Shown here: one piece after another, positions 8,928 through 16,574 of the stretch | Numbering within the stretch: position 1 is the first letter of the stretch | Layout: the number at the start of each line of letters is the position of its first letter | DNA from: Rhizobium mesoamericanum STM3625 | GTDB lineage: Bacteria; Pseudomonadota; Alphaproteobacteria; Rhizobiales; Rhizobiaceae | Direction: 5' to 3' | NCBI RefSeq assembly: GCF_000312665.1 | Contig: NZ_HF536773.1 | Coordinates: 655,672 to 719,671 of the forward strand | Length of the DNA: 64,000 nt | The notes under the pieces: model-generated | Database searches by the model: none | The model's input: only the letters and a program-made list of their open reading frames with translations | Told to the model about the DNA's origin: nothing | Made by a program: the position numbers and the translations under genes

Positions 8928-9863
8928 ATGAGGCGATTTGTGACACGCGTTGCGATGGTTTGCGGGGTGACAATCTTCTCGGCTATTGCCGTCGCCCGGG
9001 CCGACGAGCCGGGGCTTTGGAAGGTTTATAACGACGCCTTCAAGAGCGCTAAATACGTGGATCTCACCCATACGATCACCCCGAAAATCCCAGTTTGGGC
9101 AGGTTTCGGCAATTCAACCTTTTCGCCGGCAAAGGCGGGTGCGAATTTGGAAGGCTTCGCCAAGCTGGGCGACGTCTACACCTACGACACGCATGGTTTC
9201 GAAGCGACGAGCTACCTGCTGACGACTGATCAGCTCGGCACGCAGCTCGATCCGCCCGCCCATTGGGCGCCGGAATATGCCGCAATCGACGAGCTGCCGG
9301 CGACCTTCGCGGTGCGCCCGCTCGTTGTCATCTCCATCGAGGACAAGGTGAAGGTCGATCCCGGCTATCATCTGCAGGTCTCCGACATCAAGGATTTCGA
9401 GGCGAAGCACGGAACGATTCCCGAAGGATCAGTTGTCTTCGTCCGCTCTGGCTGGTCAAAGAAATGGCCGGACCCGGCGCTTTCGACCACCACGCCTTTT
9501 CCGGGCGTCAGTCTGGATGCGCTGAAATTCCTGCATCTGCAACGCAAGATCCTGTTTCACGGTCATGAGCCGCTCGATACCGACACCACACCGAACCTCG
9601 AGGGCGAACATTGGTTGATGCACAACGGTTTTGCACAGGCAGAAGGCGTTGCCAACCTCGATCAGGTCCCGGAAACGGGTGCATTGGTGGCGATCGGTTA
9701 TCCGAAATTCGGTGGCGGGCTTGGCGGTTACGCCCGCTATATCGCCATCTGCCCCCCGGATTGGCCGCATGGCGTGACTATCGGCTCGGTGCCGGAGGCG
9801 CCGCTTGAAAAATTTGACAAGCCTCTTCACTACGATGAAGCGGCAGGCATGCGCGTTCGATAG
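8928..9863 (+). CDS. Secreted cyclase-family (kynurenine formamidase-like) protein
   Basis: The start at 8928 is set by GGAAGGGAG (8912-8920); an in-frame ATG at 8904 would precede that site. The 311-residue protein begins with a Sec signal peptide (RRFVTRVAMVCGVTIFSA, cleavage near ARA-DE). The body is a metal-dependent cyclase/hydrolase of the KynB-like superfamily: VDLTHTITPKIPVW, then LGTQLDPPAHW, VVFVRSGWSKKW, and HNGFAQAEGVANLD near the end. In KynB the central motif reads GTHxDxPxH; here the first His is Gln, a variant seen in some secreted members. Periplasmic location is inferred; the substrate is unknown. Confidence 0.87.
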   Translation: MRRFVTRVAMVCGVTIFSAIAVARADEPGLWKVYNDAFKSAKYVDLTHTITPKIPVWAGFGNSTFSPAKAGANLEGFAKLGDVYTYDTHGFEATSYLLTTDQLGTQLDPPAHWAPEYAAIDELPATFAVRPLVVISIEDKVKVDPGYHLQVSDIKDFEAKHGTIPEGSVVFVRSGWSKKWPDPALSTTTPFPGVSLDALKFLHLQRKILFHGHEPLDTDTTPNLEGEHWLMHNGFAQAEGVANLDQVPETGALVAIGYPKFGGGLGGYARYIAICPPDWPHGVTIGSVPEAPLEKFDKPLHYDEAAGMRVR

Positions 9864-10154
9864 AACGGGCGGCTACGTCAAGACCGCTTGCCGAGCTCAT
9901 TTCCTTTGCCGGGTATGCCGATACATAGGAAGATGTCCGCGTCCTGCGGCTTCGATTGCACAATGGCGAGCTCGATGACAATGATCGAGCTCGTTTTGTC
10001 GTTTCATCGATCAGCGGTTTCGAGGGCGCGACGACGAATGCACGGTTGCAAACCGGAGCTGCGCGACCCTGTTCCGGCACGACGCTGACGGCAGGCGCCC
10101 AATCGAAACGAATTCCTGATACACCAAGGAAAAGTCAGAAGGAGGAACGCATCC

Positions 10155-11183
10155 ATGACCGGTCAACCCGTTGCCACCCGCATCGTTCTTGCATCGCGCC
10201 CATCCGGAAGGCCGGTGGCGGCGAATTTTCGGCTCGAGCGGGAGACGGTCCCGGACATCGCCGAGGGCGAGGTTCTTCTCCAGACGCTTTATCTTTCCCT
10301 TGATCCCTACATGCGAGGCCGCATGGACGATGCTAAATCCTATGCCAAGCCTGTCGAAATAGGCGACGTGATGGAAGGGGGCACAGTCGCGCGCGTCGTA
10401 GGCAGCCGCAACACGGCGTTCAAGACGGGGGATACCGTCCTCTCGCATTCCGGCTGGCAGAGCTATGCGATTTCAGATGGTACGAACTTGCGAAAGCTCG
10501 ATCCGGAAACCGCGCCGATCACGACGGCACTCGGCATTCTTGGAATGCCCGGTTTCACGGCCTATGCCGGGCTTCGCAATATCGGCAAACCCAAAGCCGG
10601 CGAAACGCTTGTTGTTGCCGCAGCGAGCGGCGCGGTTGGTTCGGCGGTGGGGCAGATGGCAAAGATTTACGGTGCGCGTGTTGTCGGAATCGCGGGCGGT
10701 CCCAAGAAATGTGAGTATCTCTGCAAAGAGCTCGGCTTCGACGCCGCCATAGATCATCATTCGAACGATTTTCCGGCAGAGCTCGCAGCCGCTTGTCCGA
10801 GCGGCATCGATGTTTACTTCGAAAATGTGGGCGGCCACGTCTGGAACGCGGTGTTTCCGCTGCTGAACGACTTCGCGCGCATACCGGTCTGCGGGCTCAT
10901 CGCGCACTACAACGAGGGATCCTCTGTCTTGAGCGGACGTGATCAGCTTCCTGCGGCAATGCGCGCCATCCTCCGGAAAAGCCTCACCATACGAGGCTTC
11001 ATACAGCGCGAATTTGCCGATCAGCGTCCTGACTTCTATCACCAGGTTGGAGCGTGGATCTCTGAAGGGCGGCTAAAGTATAAGGAAGATATCGTTGACG
11101 GACTTGAAAACGCCCCGGAGGCTTTTCTTGGCCTGCTGGAAGGGAAGAATTTTGGAAAGCTGATCGTGCGCGTCGCTTCCTGA
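10155..11183 (+). CDS. CurA-like NADP-dependent oxidoreductase (zinc-independent MDR family)
   Basis: The 342-residue protein matches the leukotriene B4 dehydrogenase/CurA branch of medium-chain reductases: SLDPYMRGRM, GWQSYAI, LGILGMPGFTAYAGL, the dinucleotide-binding motif AAASGAVGSAVGQMAK at about residues 154-169, and YFENVGGHVWNAVFPLL. These enzymes use NADPH to reduce the double bond of alpha,beta-unsaturated carbonyls in the cytosol. AAGGAGGA just upstream (about 10140) supports the ATG. It follows the cyclase gene by about 290 bp, so a separate promoter is likely. Confidence 0.93.
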   Translation: MTGQPVATRIVLASRPSGRPVAANFRLERETVPDIAEGEVLLQTLYLSLDPYMRGRMDDAKSYAKPVEIGDVMEGGTVARVVGSRNTAFKTGDTVLSHSGWQSYAISDGTNLRKLDPETAPITTALGILGMPGFTAYAGLRNIGKPKAGETLVVAAASGAVGSAVGQMAKIYGARVVGIAGGPKKCEYLCKELGFDAAIDHHSNDFPAELAAACPSGIDVYFENVGGHVWNAVFPLLNDFARIPVCGLIAHYNEGSSVLSGRDQLPAAMRAILRKSLTIRGFIQREFADQRPDFYHQVGAWISEGRLKYKEDIVDGLENAPEAFLGLLEGKNFGKLIVRVAS

Positions 11184-11366
11184 AAATCGCCTCGGCGTCG
11201 CAGAAATTCTTCGAGGCAGCGGACGCAACGAAAAAGCGCGAAGAGTCGGTGGGACCGACGACGTTCCGAGCAGATCCCGGGACCGGGGCCGATCCAAGCA
11301 GGTGTCGGACCCAGACTAACCCTGGACTAGCCCCGCCTCCACAATAGCAGGACGCGATCGAGAGCA

Positions 11367-12572
11367 ATGATACAGGCGCAAAGCATACAGCCGGCCACAT
11401 GGCTTTTCGGGGCGCGCTCCTTGCGCGACTTTGGCGATGGCTTCATGGCCATCCTGTTGCCGGTCTATCTGCTCGCTTTGGGATTTTCGCCGCTGCAAGT
11501 CGGCATCATCGCGACGGCGTCCCTCTTCGGCTCTGCGCTGTTGACGATCATCATCGGCTTCCTTGGCGCGCATCATGATCTCCGCCGTTTGCTGCTGGCG
11601 GCCGCCGGCCTGATGGTTATCACTGGCGCCGTCATGCCAATGATCAACGACTATACGCTGCTACTGGCAGTCGCGTTCGCTGGTACGATCAATCCATCGG
11701 CCGGCAGTGTCAGCATCTTCGTACCGCTTGAGCATGCGGTGCTCGCCCGCGAGGTGTCCAGCATCGATCGAACAAAGATGTTCGCCCGCTATAGCCTCGC
11801 CGGGGCTCTCGCAAGCGCTGGCGGCGGGCTCGCCGCGGCCCTGCCCGACCTCATGGTGCGATTGGGGATAGTGCAATTGTCCGCCATCAAGCTGATGTTC
11901 GTTCTCTATGCGATCGTTGGCGTTCTCGGCGGCCTTCTTTATGCTCGCATACCGCCTCGCCCGATAACGCATCAAGCCGACAAACCGGCCGTACAAGGCC
12001 CCTCGCGCAACATTATCCTGAAGCTCGCGGCTCTCTTCAGTCTCGACGCTTTCGCCGGAGGCTTCGTGGTTCAGTCGCTGCTGGCGCTCTGGCTTTTCGA
12101 GCGATTTGATCTGTCGCTCTCCGAGGCGGCTGTGTTTTTCTTCTGGACGGGCGTGCTGTCGGCGTTCTCGTTTCCCATCGCCGCATGGCTATCGAAGCGC
12201 ATTGGCCTCATCAACACCATGGTTTTTACCCACATTCCGTCCAGCATTGCCTTGGCTCTCGCCGCGTTCGCACCAAGTTTGCCGCTGGCTGTCGGTTTGC
12301 TCCTCATTCGAGCGGCACTCTCGCAGATGGACGTGCCGACACGCTCCTCCTATGTGATGGCCGTTGTGACGGAGGCAGAGCGAGCCTCGGCCGCAAGCTT
12401 CACATCCGTGCCGCGCAGTCTTGCCGCGGCGGCGAGCCCTGCGCTCGCGGGCGCACTTTTTGCTGCGTCCTTCCGAGCCTGGCCACTCCTGATCTGCGCC
12501 GGACTGAAAATCACCTACGACCTGCTACTGTTGCTGCAATTCCGACATCTCAAACCGCCTGAGGAACGCTGA
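11367..12572 (+). CDS. Major facilitator superfamily transporter
   Basis: This 401-residue, highly hydrophobic protein has about twelve membrane segments in two six-helix halves with a central cytoplasmic loop near residue 205 (PRPITHQADKPAVQGP). The first half starts FGARSLRDFGDGFMAILLPVYLLALGF-like, typical of MFS efflux-type carriers; a DVPTRSSYVMAVV segment lies in the second half. No substrate can be assigned. It follows the reductase on the same strand after about 180 bp and may be its own unit. Confidence 0.9.
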   Translation: MIQAQSIQPATWLFGARSLRDFGDGFMAILLPVYLLALGFSPLQVGIIATASLFGSALLTIIIGFLGAHHDLRRLLLAAAGLMVITGAVMPMINDYTLLLAVAFAGTINPSAGSVSIFVPLEHAVLAREVSSIDRTKMFARYSLAGALASAGGGLAAALPDLMVRLGIVQLSAIKLMFVLYAIVGVLGGLLYARIPPRPITHQADKPAVQGPSRNIILKLAALFSLDAFAGGFVVQSLLALWLFERFDLSLSEAAVFFFWTGVLSAFSFPIAAWLSKRIGLINTMVFTHIPSSIALALAAFAPSLPLAVGLLLIRAALSQMDVPTRSSYVMAVVTEAERASAASFTSVPRSLAAAASPALAGALFAASFRAWPLLICAGLKITYDLLLLLQFRHLKPPEER

Positions 12573-13015
12573 AGCTTTCCTTAAATGCTGAGCGCTCCCC
12601 CGAGACAACGCAGTTCGGGCCAAAGGATCTGCACTGACTTATCCGAGCCTCGAGTCCAGATGTCGTGAAATGCGGCACAATTATTGAAGGAGAATGCAGC
12701 CTAAGACCCTTCATCCAGCCGTGAGCGGGCGACGATTGCACATCGCACCACCGGTAGCGCCCGTGCACCCCATTAGCGATACCAGAAGCTTTCGACGGCG
12801 CCGCGCCGGAATTGGAGGGCCGGCGCACCGCGCTGCTCGGCTTTTGGTCAGAGGTATAGATTCGCAAGAGCTCTTTAGTTCTCGCCTCAATGCATCAGAG
12901 ATTACTTTAGGAGGCTACATCAAGGTCTGGATATCGTGCCGCTGTCGCTGTCGCTGCCGGGAACCCTTGCAACGGCTGGACTGTTTGTGAAGGTAGCTGA
13001 AGAAGGCTACTCGTC
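12573..13015. other. Intergenic region without a convincing gene
   Basis: A 98-residue frame (12694-12990) follows a purine-rich GAAGGAGA, but that sequence touches its ATG and the protein ends in a Cys/Arg run, so it is not accepted. Nothing else is recognised. Confidence 0.45.
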
Positions 13016-13507
13016 ATGGCTTTGGAAATTGAACGATAGTTCCTCGTCGTGAATGATGGATGGCGCGAAGCAGCCGGTTCAAGGCTTCACATTGTTGATC
13101 ATCTGGTTGTTCAGTTTGACCTTGGAAAAGCGCGAATTCGCCTCTGCGATCATTCAGCCACGTTGACCATAAAAGGCCTGAGACGCGGCTTCACGCGAAG
13201 CGAGTATCACCTCTCTCTATCAAATGCGGACGCCAGGTCGATGGTCGAGGAATTCGCCAAAGGCCCGGGTTTGGAAAAGTGGCGACATGAAGTCGTAATG
13301 CAGGGACTTGTTTGGCAGGTCGACGAGTATACGGGTCCCCTCATCGGTCTCGTAACGGCGGACGTTGAACTACCAGCCGAGGACCATCCATTGCCAATTC
13401 CCGATTGGGTGGGACGGGAGATCACCGGTGACCCCAGGTATTCCTCAGCTCAGCTTGCCAGCGTTGCCCGCGCGAATGAGACTGCCGCCGGGATCGATTG
13501 CCCTTAG
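13016..13507 (+). pseudogene. CYTH-domain protein (triphosphate tunnel metalloenzyme) interrupted by an amber codon at the ExExK lysine
   Basis: From the ATG at 13016 the frame reads MALEIER, then TAG (13037-13039), then FLVVNDGWREAAGS and onward to 13507. In CYTH proteins this N-terminus carries the ExExK signature (E-I-E-R-K), so the stop sits exactly where the catalytic Lys codon AAG is expected. Downstream the fold is intact: ATLTIKG, RSEYHLSLSNADARSM, VDEYTGPLIGLVTADVELP, and WVGREITGDPRYSSAQLA. A GTG at 13049 could restart translation but would yield a protein without the signature. CYTH enzymes hydrolyse triphosphates or make cAMP. Either a recent nonsense mutation or suppression explains this; pseudogene is the simplest call. 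Confidence 0.85.
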
Positions 13508-13545
13508 AAAGAGGCTTGCAAGCTTGGCGCCTGGACGGAATAACG

Positions 13546-13878
13546 CTACCGCTCGTACTTGCGTATCAGCAGGTTCCGCAATTCCGCCAAACCAACTTTC
13601 CCACCTTCGCTTGCTCCTGAGGCAAGAAGTTCGGCGGCGATGAACGGGTGCCTGCGCACGAGCCGGCGGGCTGCCTTGAGGCAGGCAGCGATCAGGATAC
13701 GTTCGACAGGTGTTCGGCCGTAGCGATTGATTACCTTGTCAACCCAGTCGCTCTTTTCAAAGTCGGGGGTTGGCTGCGGTTCCGGTGCCGGCGTCGCGGG
13801 TACTGCGGGTACTAATGAACCACGCCGGCTCGGGAAGGGCGGTCCTCCGCCTCCTTGGGCTTCTTTGGACGCATCTTT
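13546..13878 (-). CDS. Open -1 frame continuing the 124-residue gene upstream (possible frameshift extension)
   Basis: This minus-strand frame has no obvious start of its own. It opens just before an A-AAA-AAG heptamer in the upstream gene and would encode a Pro/Ala linker (VPAVPATPAPEPQPTP) and then a compact helical domain: DFEKSDWVDKVINRYGRTP, ILIAACLKAARRLV, then ELRNLLIRKYER and TAG (13546-13548). The sequence looks like real protein, with third-position GC and few rare residues. It could be produced by a -1 frameshift from the gene ending at 13812, or be the detached end of a gene broken by loss of one base. Function unknown. Confidence 0.5.
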   Translation of the reverse strand, partial: KDASKEAQGGGGPPFPSRRGSLVPAVPATPAPEPQPTPDFEKSDWVDKVINRYGRTPVERILIAACLKAARRLVRRHPFIAAELLASGASEGGKVGLAELRNLLIRKYER

Positions 13879-14186
13879 TTTGGCAAAGCATCACGTGCGG
13901 AGTCCTTGACAACGGACACAGCAGCCTCTGTCGCACGTGAAATTGCCTCGCCGGCGATCCCCATGGCGCGTGCGCCTTTGCGGGTTCCCGTCTTCGCCGC
14001 ATCGGTGACTTCCTCGTGATCACCGATGAGAACCCCAGCCGCAGCGCCAGCTCCCGCAGTAATGGCGTTGGCAAGGACCTTACGACCAATGTCGCTGGCG
14101 AGCAGAGCCTTGAGTATTGGCGACTTGCGGATAGCTTTCGGGACCTTATAACCGGCAATCGCCTTCGGGACTTTATTTTTGGCCAT
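13812..14186 (-). CDS. Small basic/Ala-rich protein of unknown function
   Basis: The 124-residue protein starts at the ATG complementary to 14184-14186, preceded by AAGGAGAAAA; upstream in-frame starts are less likely. It begins with two KVPKAI repeats (MAKNKVPKAIAGYKVPKAIRKS), followed by an Ala/Gly segment (NAITAGAGAAAGVLIG) that may be a membrane-interacting helix, and an Ala-rich helical part. No family was recognised. Near the 3' end the mRNA contains A-AAA-AAG in the reading phase of classic -1 slippery sites, and a long open -1 frame continues past this gene's stop (see the neighbouring entry). Confidence 0.6.
   Translation of the reverse strand: MAKNKVPKAIAGYKVPKAIRKSPILKALLASDIGRKVLANAITAGAGAAAGVLIGDHEEVTDAAKTGTRKGARAMGIAGEAISRATEAAVSVVKDSARDALPKKMRPKKPKEAEDRPSRAGVVH
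13875..13881 (-). promoter_or_regulatory. Candidate -1 frameshift heptamer A-AAA-AAG
   Basis: On the minus strand the codons CCA AAA AAG give A-AAA-AAG in zero-frame phase, the same heptamer used by Escherichia coli dnaX. The -1 frame is open from a TGA just upstream of it to 13546. A short stem (GGCGG, loop AGGA, CCGCC) lies about 22 nt downstream, further than usual. Function is not shown. Confidence 0.4.
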
Positions 14187-14872
14187 GATCGTTTTTCTCC
14201 TTTGTCCCTGAGAACTGTTAGCCCCCGAAGATCGTTCCACGGCGGTCGGATTGTTCCAATAAGGGGCTCGTTCCCTTTCCCACTCTGCCTCAGATATTCC
14301 CGTATACTTCAGCTGAGTGTGCCAAATCATCGTGTTCTGAGTGCTACTATGCGTTTGCTAGCCATGTCGGCAGCATCAACGGTCATCTCGTGAGTTTCGC
14401 CGAGTTGGACCCTGGGCTGCGTCGTTCGGCGCCGATAACTGCGTGATCATTGATCGTTGGTGACCTTCGTTTGGGGCGGGCTGGTTGCGCCTCCTACGCC
14501 AAGGCTCCTTGCTGGCCGATGCATACCAAGCATGGGAAAAGGGGGACCCTTATTGAAGGGCGGGATCAATTCGGGCTTTGCTACGATGCCCGATAACGGT
14601 AGCTGCCTTGCAGTGGCCTTCGATGTGAAAATCGATAATCTCGGCAAGGCGCATGAGAAGCAGGACGACCGATGGCGGCTCCGCCAGCGCCACGCAAAGC
14701 CCAAAGTCTCCCTCGCTACTGGTCAGCCAGCTGATAACCCTTTATAGGACCCCCCTCATCTACCTGCTGCTCGCCAAGCTTCGCAGACGCGGCCAAGGAG
14801 CAGCTTGCATGAAGATGACCGCCCGTTAGGCCGCAGGACCTTGCGATCACACCCGTCAGAATAAGGCATACC
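14187..14872. other. Intergenic region without a convincing gene
   Basis: Overlapping frames on both strands (for example 14457-14747) show no recognisable motif or good ribosome-binding site. The left end holds the leader and AAGGAGA of the small minus-strand gene. Confidence 0.45.
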
Positions 14873-16120
14873 ATGAACGCAGCACTCTATACGTCCGTCA
14901 TCGCCGCCGCCACTGCGACCGGCGTCGTCGTCCGGCCTTTTCGGCTGCCGGAAGCCGTCTGGGCTGGCGCCGGAGCCCTGCTGATTTTGGTTCTTGGCAT
15001 CATCACACCAGCCGACGTCTGGTCCGGGCTCGCCAAGGGTTTCGACGTCTATCTTTTTCTGGTCGGCATGATGCTGCTATCGGAACTTGCCCGCCGCGAA
15101 GGTCTGTTCGACTGGATCGCCGCCATCGCAACATCTTACGCAAAGGGATCCCCGCGACGGCTGTTCGTGCTTGTCTATATCGTCGGTATCGTCGTGACCG
15201 CGTTGCTTTCGAACGACGCGACTGCCGTTGTTCTCACACCGGCGGTCTATGCAGCATGTCGCGCGGCCAAAGTTAAAGACCCGCTCCCCTATCTCCTGAT
15301 CTGCGCGTTCATCGCCAATGCTGCAAGCTTCGTGCTGCCTATTTCCAATCCCGCGAATCTCGTGATCTTCGCGGGCGGTGATATGCCGCCTCTGTCTCGT
15401 TGGATGGGCACATTCCTGGTGCCCTCCATCGTGTCGATCCTCGTGACGTTCGTTGCACTCTATTGGACGCAGCGCGTTGCCCTGGCTGATGATGCGATCG
15501 CCTTTGATGTCGAACGCCCAAAGCTGACAACATCCGCCAAACTGGCAGGTGGCGGTCTGATTGTTACCGCGGTTTTGCTTTTGGCCGCGTCCGCGATGCA
15601 TCTGGAGCTCGGTTTGCCCACCTTTGTAGCCGGCGTCCTGACGACCCTGCTCGTACTGGCGCTCGTTCGGCAAAACCCGATCGGCATTGTTCGTGGTGTC
15701 AGCTGGAGCGTGCTGCCTCTGGTGGGCGGCTTATTCGTGATCGTCGAGGCAATCAATCATACCGGCGTGACAGCGGCTCTTGCCCAACAGCTAGCGACCA
15801 TCAGTTCGCAGTCAGATGGTCAGGCTGTAGCAATAGCTGGTCTCGGCGTTGCATTTCTCTCCAACGTCGTTAACAACCTGCCCGCCGGACTGTTTGCCGG
15901 AAGCGCCGTTCAGGCGGCGCATGTTTCGGATCGCGTTGCGGGTGCGGTTCTAATCGGTGTGGATCTCGGCCCGAACCTGTCTGTGACAGGTTCGCTCGCT
16001 ACGATCCTATGGCTGTCGGCTCTTCGCCGGGAGGGACTGACCGTCAGCGCAATCTCATTCTTGAAGGTCGGCGTTGTGGTGATGGTTCCAGCACTCATCT
16101 TGTCGCTCGTCGCGCTCTGA
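14873..16120 (+). CDS. ArsB-like arsenite/anion carrier (ArsB/NhaD family)
   Basis: This 415-residue inner-membrane protein has about twelve hydrophobic segments. Motifs match the ArsB branch of the ion-transporter superfamily: FDVYLFLVGMMLLSELARREG, TALLSNDATAVVLTPAVYA, ANAASFVLPISNPANLVIF, FLSNVVNNLPAGLFAGSA, and DLGPNLSVTGSLATILWL. ArsB exports arsenite or antimonite by itself or with ArsA. No arsR, arsC or arsA gene lies next to it, so the arsenical role rests on family resemblance alone; another anion is possible. Confidence 0.88.
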   Translation: MNAALYTSVIAAATATGVVVRPFRLPEAVWAGAGALLILVLGIITPADVWSGLAKGFDVYLFLVGMMLLSELARREGLFDWIAAIATSYAKGSPRRLFVLVYIVGIVVTALLSNDATAVVLTPAVYAACRAAKVKDPLPYLLICAFIANAASFVLPISNPANLVIFAGGDMPPLSRWMGTFLVPSIVSILVTFVALYWTQRVALADDAIAFDVERPKLTTSAKLAGGGLIVTAVLLLAASAMHLELGLPTFVAGVLTTLLVLALVRQNPIGIVRGVSWSVLPLVGGLFVIVEAINHTGVTAALAQQLATISSQSDGQAVAIAGLGVAFLSNVVNNLPAGLFAGSAVQAAHVSDRVAGAVLIGVDLGPNLSVTGSLATILWLSALRREGLTVSAISFLKVGVVVMVPALILSLVAL

Positions 16121-16181
16121 ATAATTTGCAGGGGATTAGGCGAATGATGGAAAGTCAGGTGGCTACCTATGTGGCCGCTTT

Positions 16182-16574
16182 CTACGGCCGGGTATCTAAC
16201 CGTTTCCTCGCTACTATCCGGCTGATCTCCTGGCAGAGCTTTGACATGCTGGTTGGCTTGCCAATGCATCCGATGTTCTTGAACCGGCTCGGAATGATTG
16301 ACGCATCATACCCTGTCGTGAATAGGAACGGGACATTTCGCTCACTGAGCTTGTCAGCCACCGGAAAGACCATGTCTCCTTGCAAATTCGCGTCAAGGAT
16401 CGCCCCATCGATGCGGGGCTCGGTTTCGATCAGTGCGAGCGCATCCTCTATAGTCGCAACGGGCCCGACAACGTGTGCGCCTGCGTCAGCGAGGTAGCTA
16501 CCAAGCTCCATCGCGAGCAAGTACTCATCCTCAACGACCAGAAGGGCGAGATTGCCGAGCTCACCGTCCTTCAT
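16182..16574 (-). CDS. Single-domain response regulator
   Basis: The 130-residue protein is a receiver domain with no output domain: LALLVVEDEYLLAMELG (acidic pocket), the phosphoacceptor Asp in GAILDANLQGD at about residue 61, TTGYD and a C-terminal IGKP with the conserved Lys. Its start overlaps the 3' end of the kinase gene by 14 nt, so the two are translationally coupled and it is the likely phosphorylation target. Free receivers of this type commonly serve HWE/HisKA_2 kinases of the alphaproteobacterial general stress or light/redox pathways. Confidence 0.93.
   Translation of the reverse strand: MKDGELGNLALLVVEDEYLLAMELGSYLADAGAHVVGPVATIEDALALIETEPRIDGAILDANLQGDMVFPVADKLSERNVPFLFTTGYDASIIPSRFKNIGCIGKPTSMSKLCQEISRIVARKRLDTRP

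Noticed and set aside
12694..12990. 98-residue plus-strand frame before the CYTH pseudogene
   Set aside because: The purine-rich site touches the ATG, and the C-terminus is an implausible Cys/Arg run.
14457..14747. 96-residue plus-strand frame upstream of the ArsB-like gene
   Set aside because: No motif, and an overlapping frame of similar length exists on the other strand.
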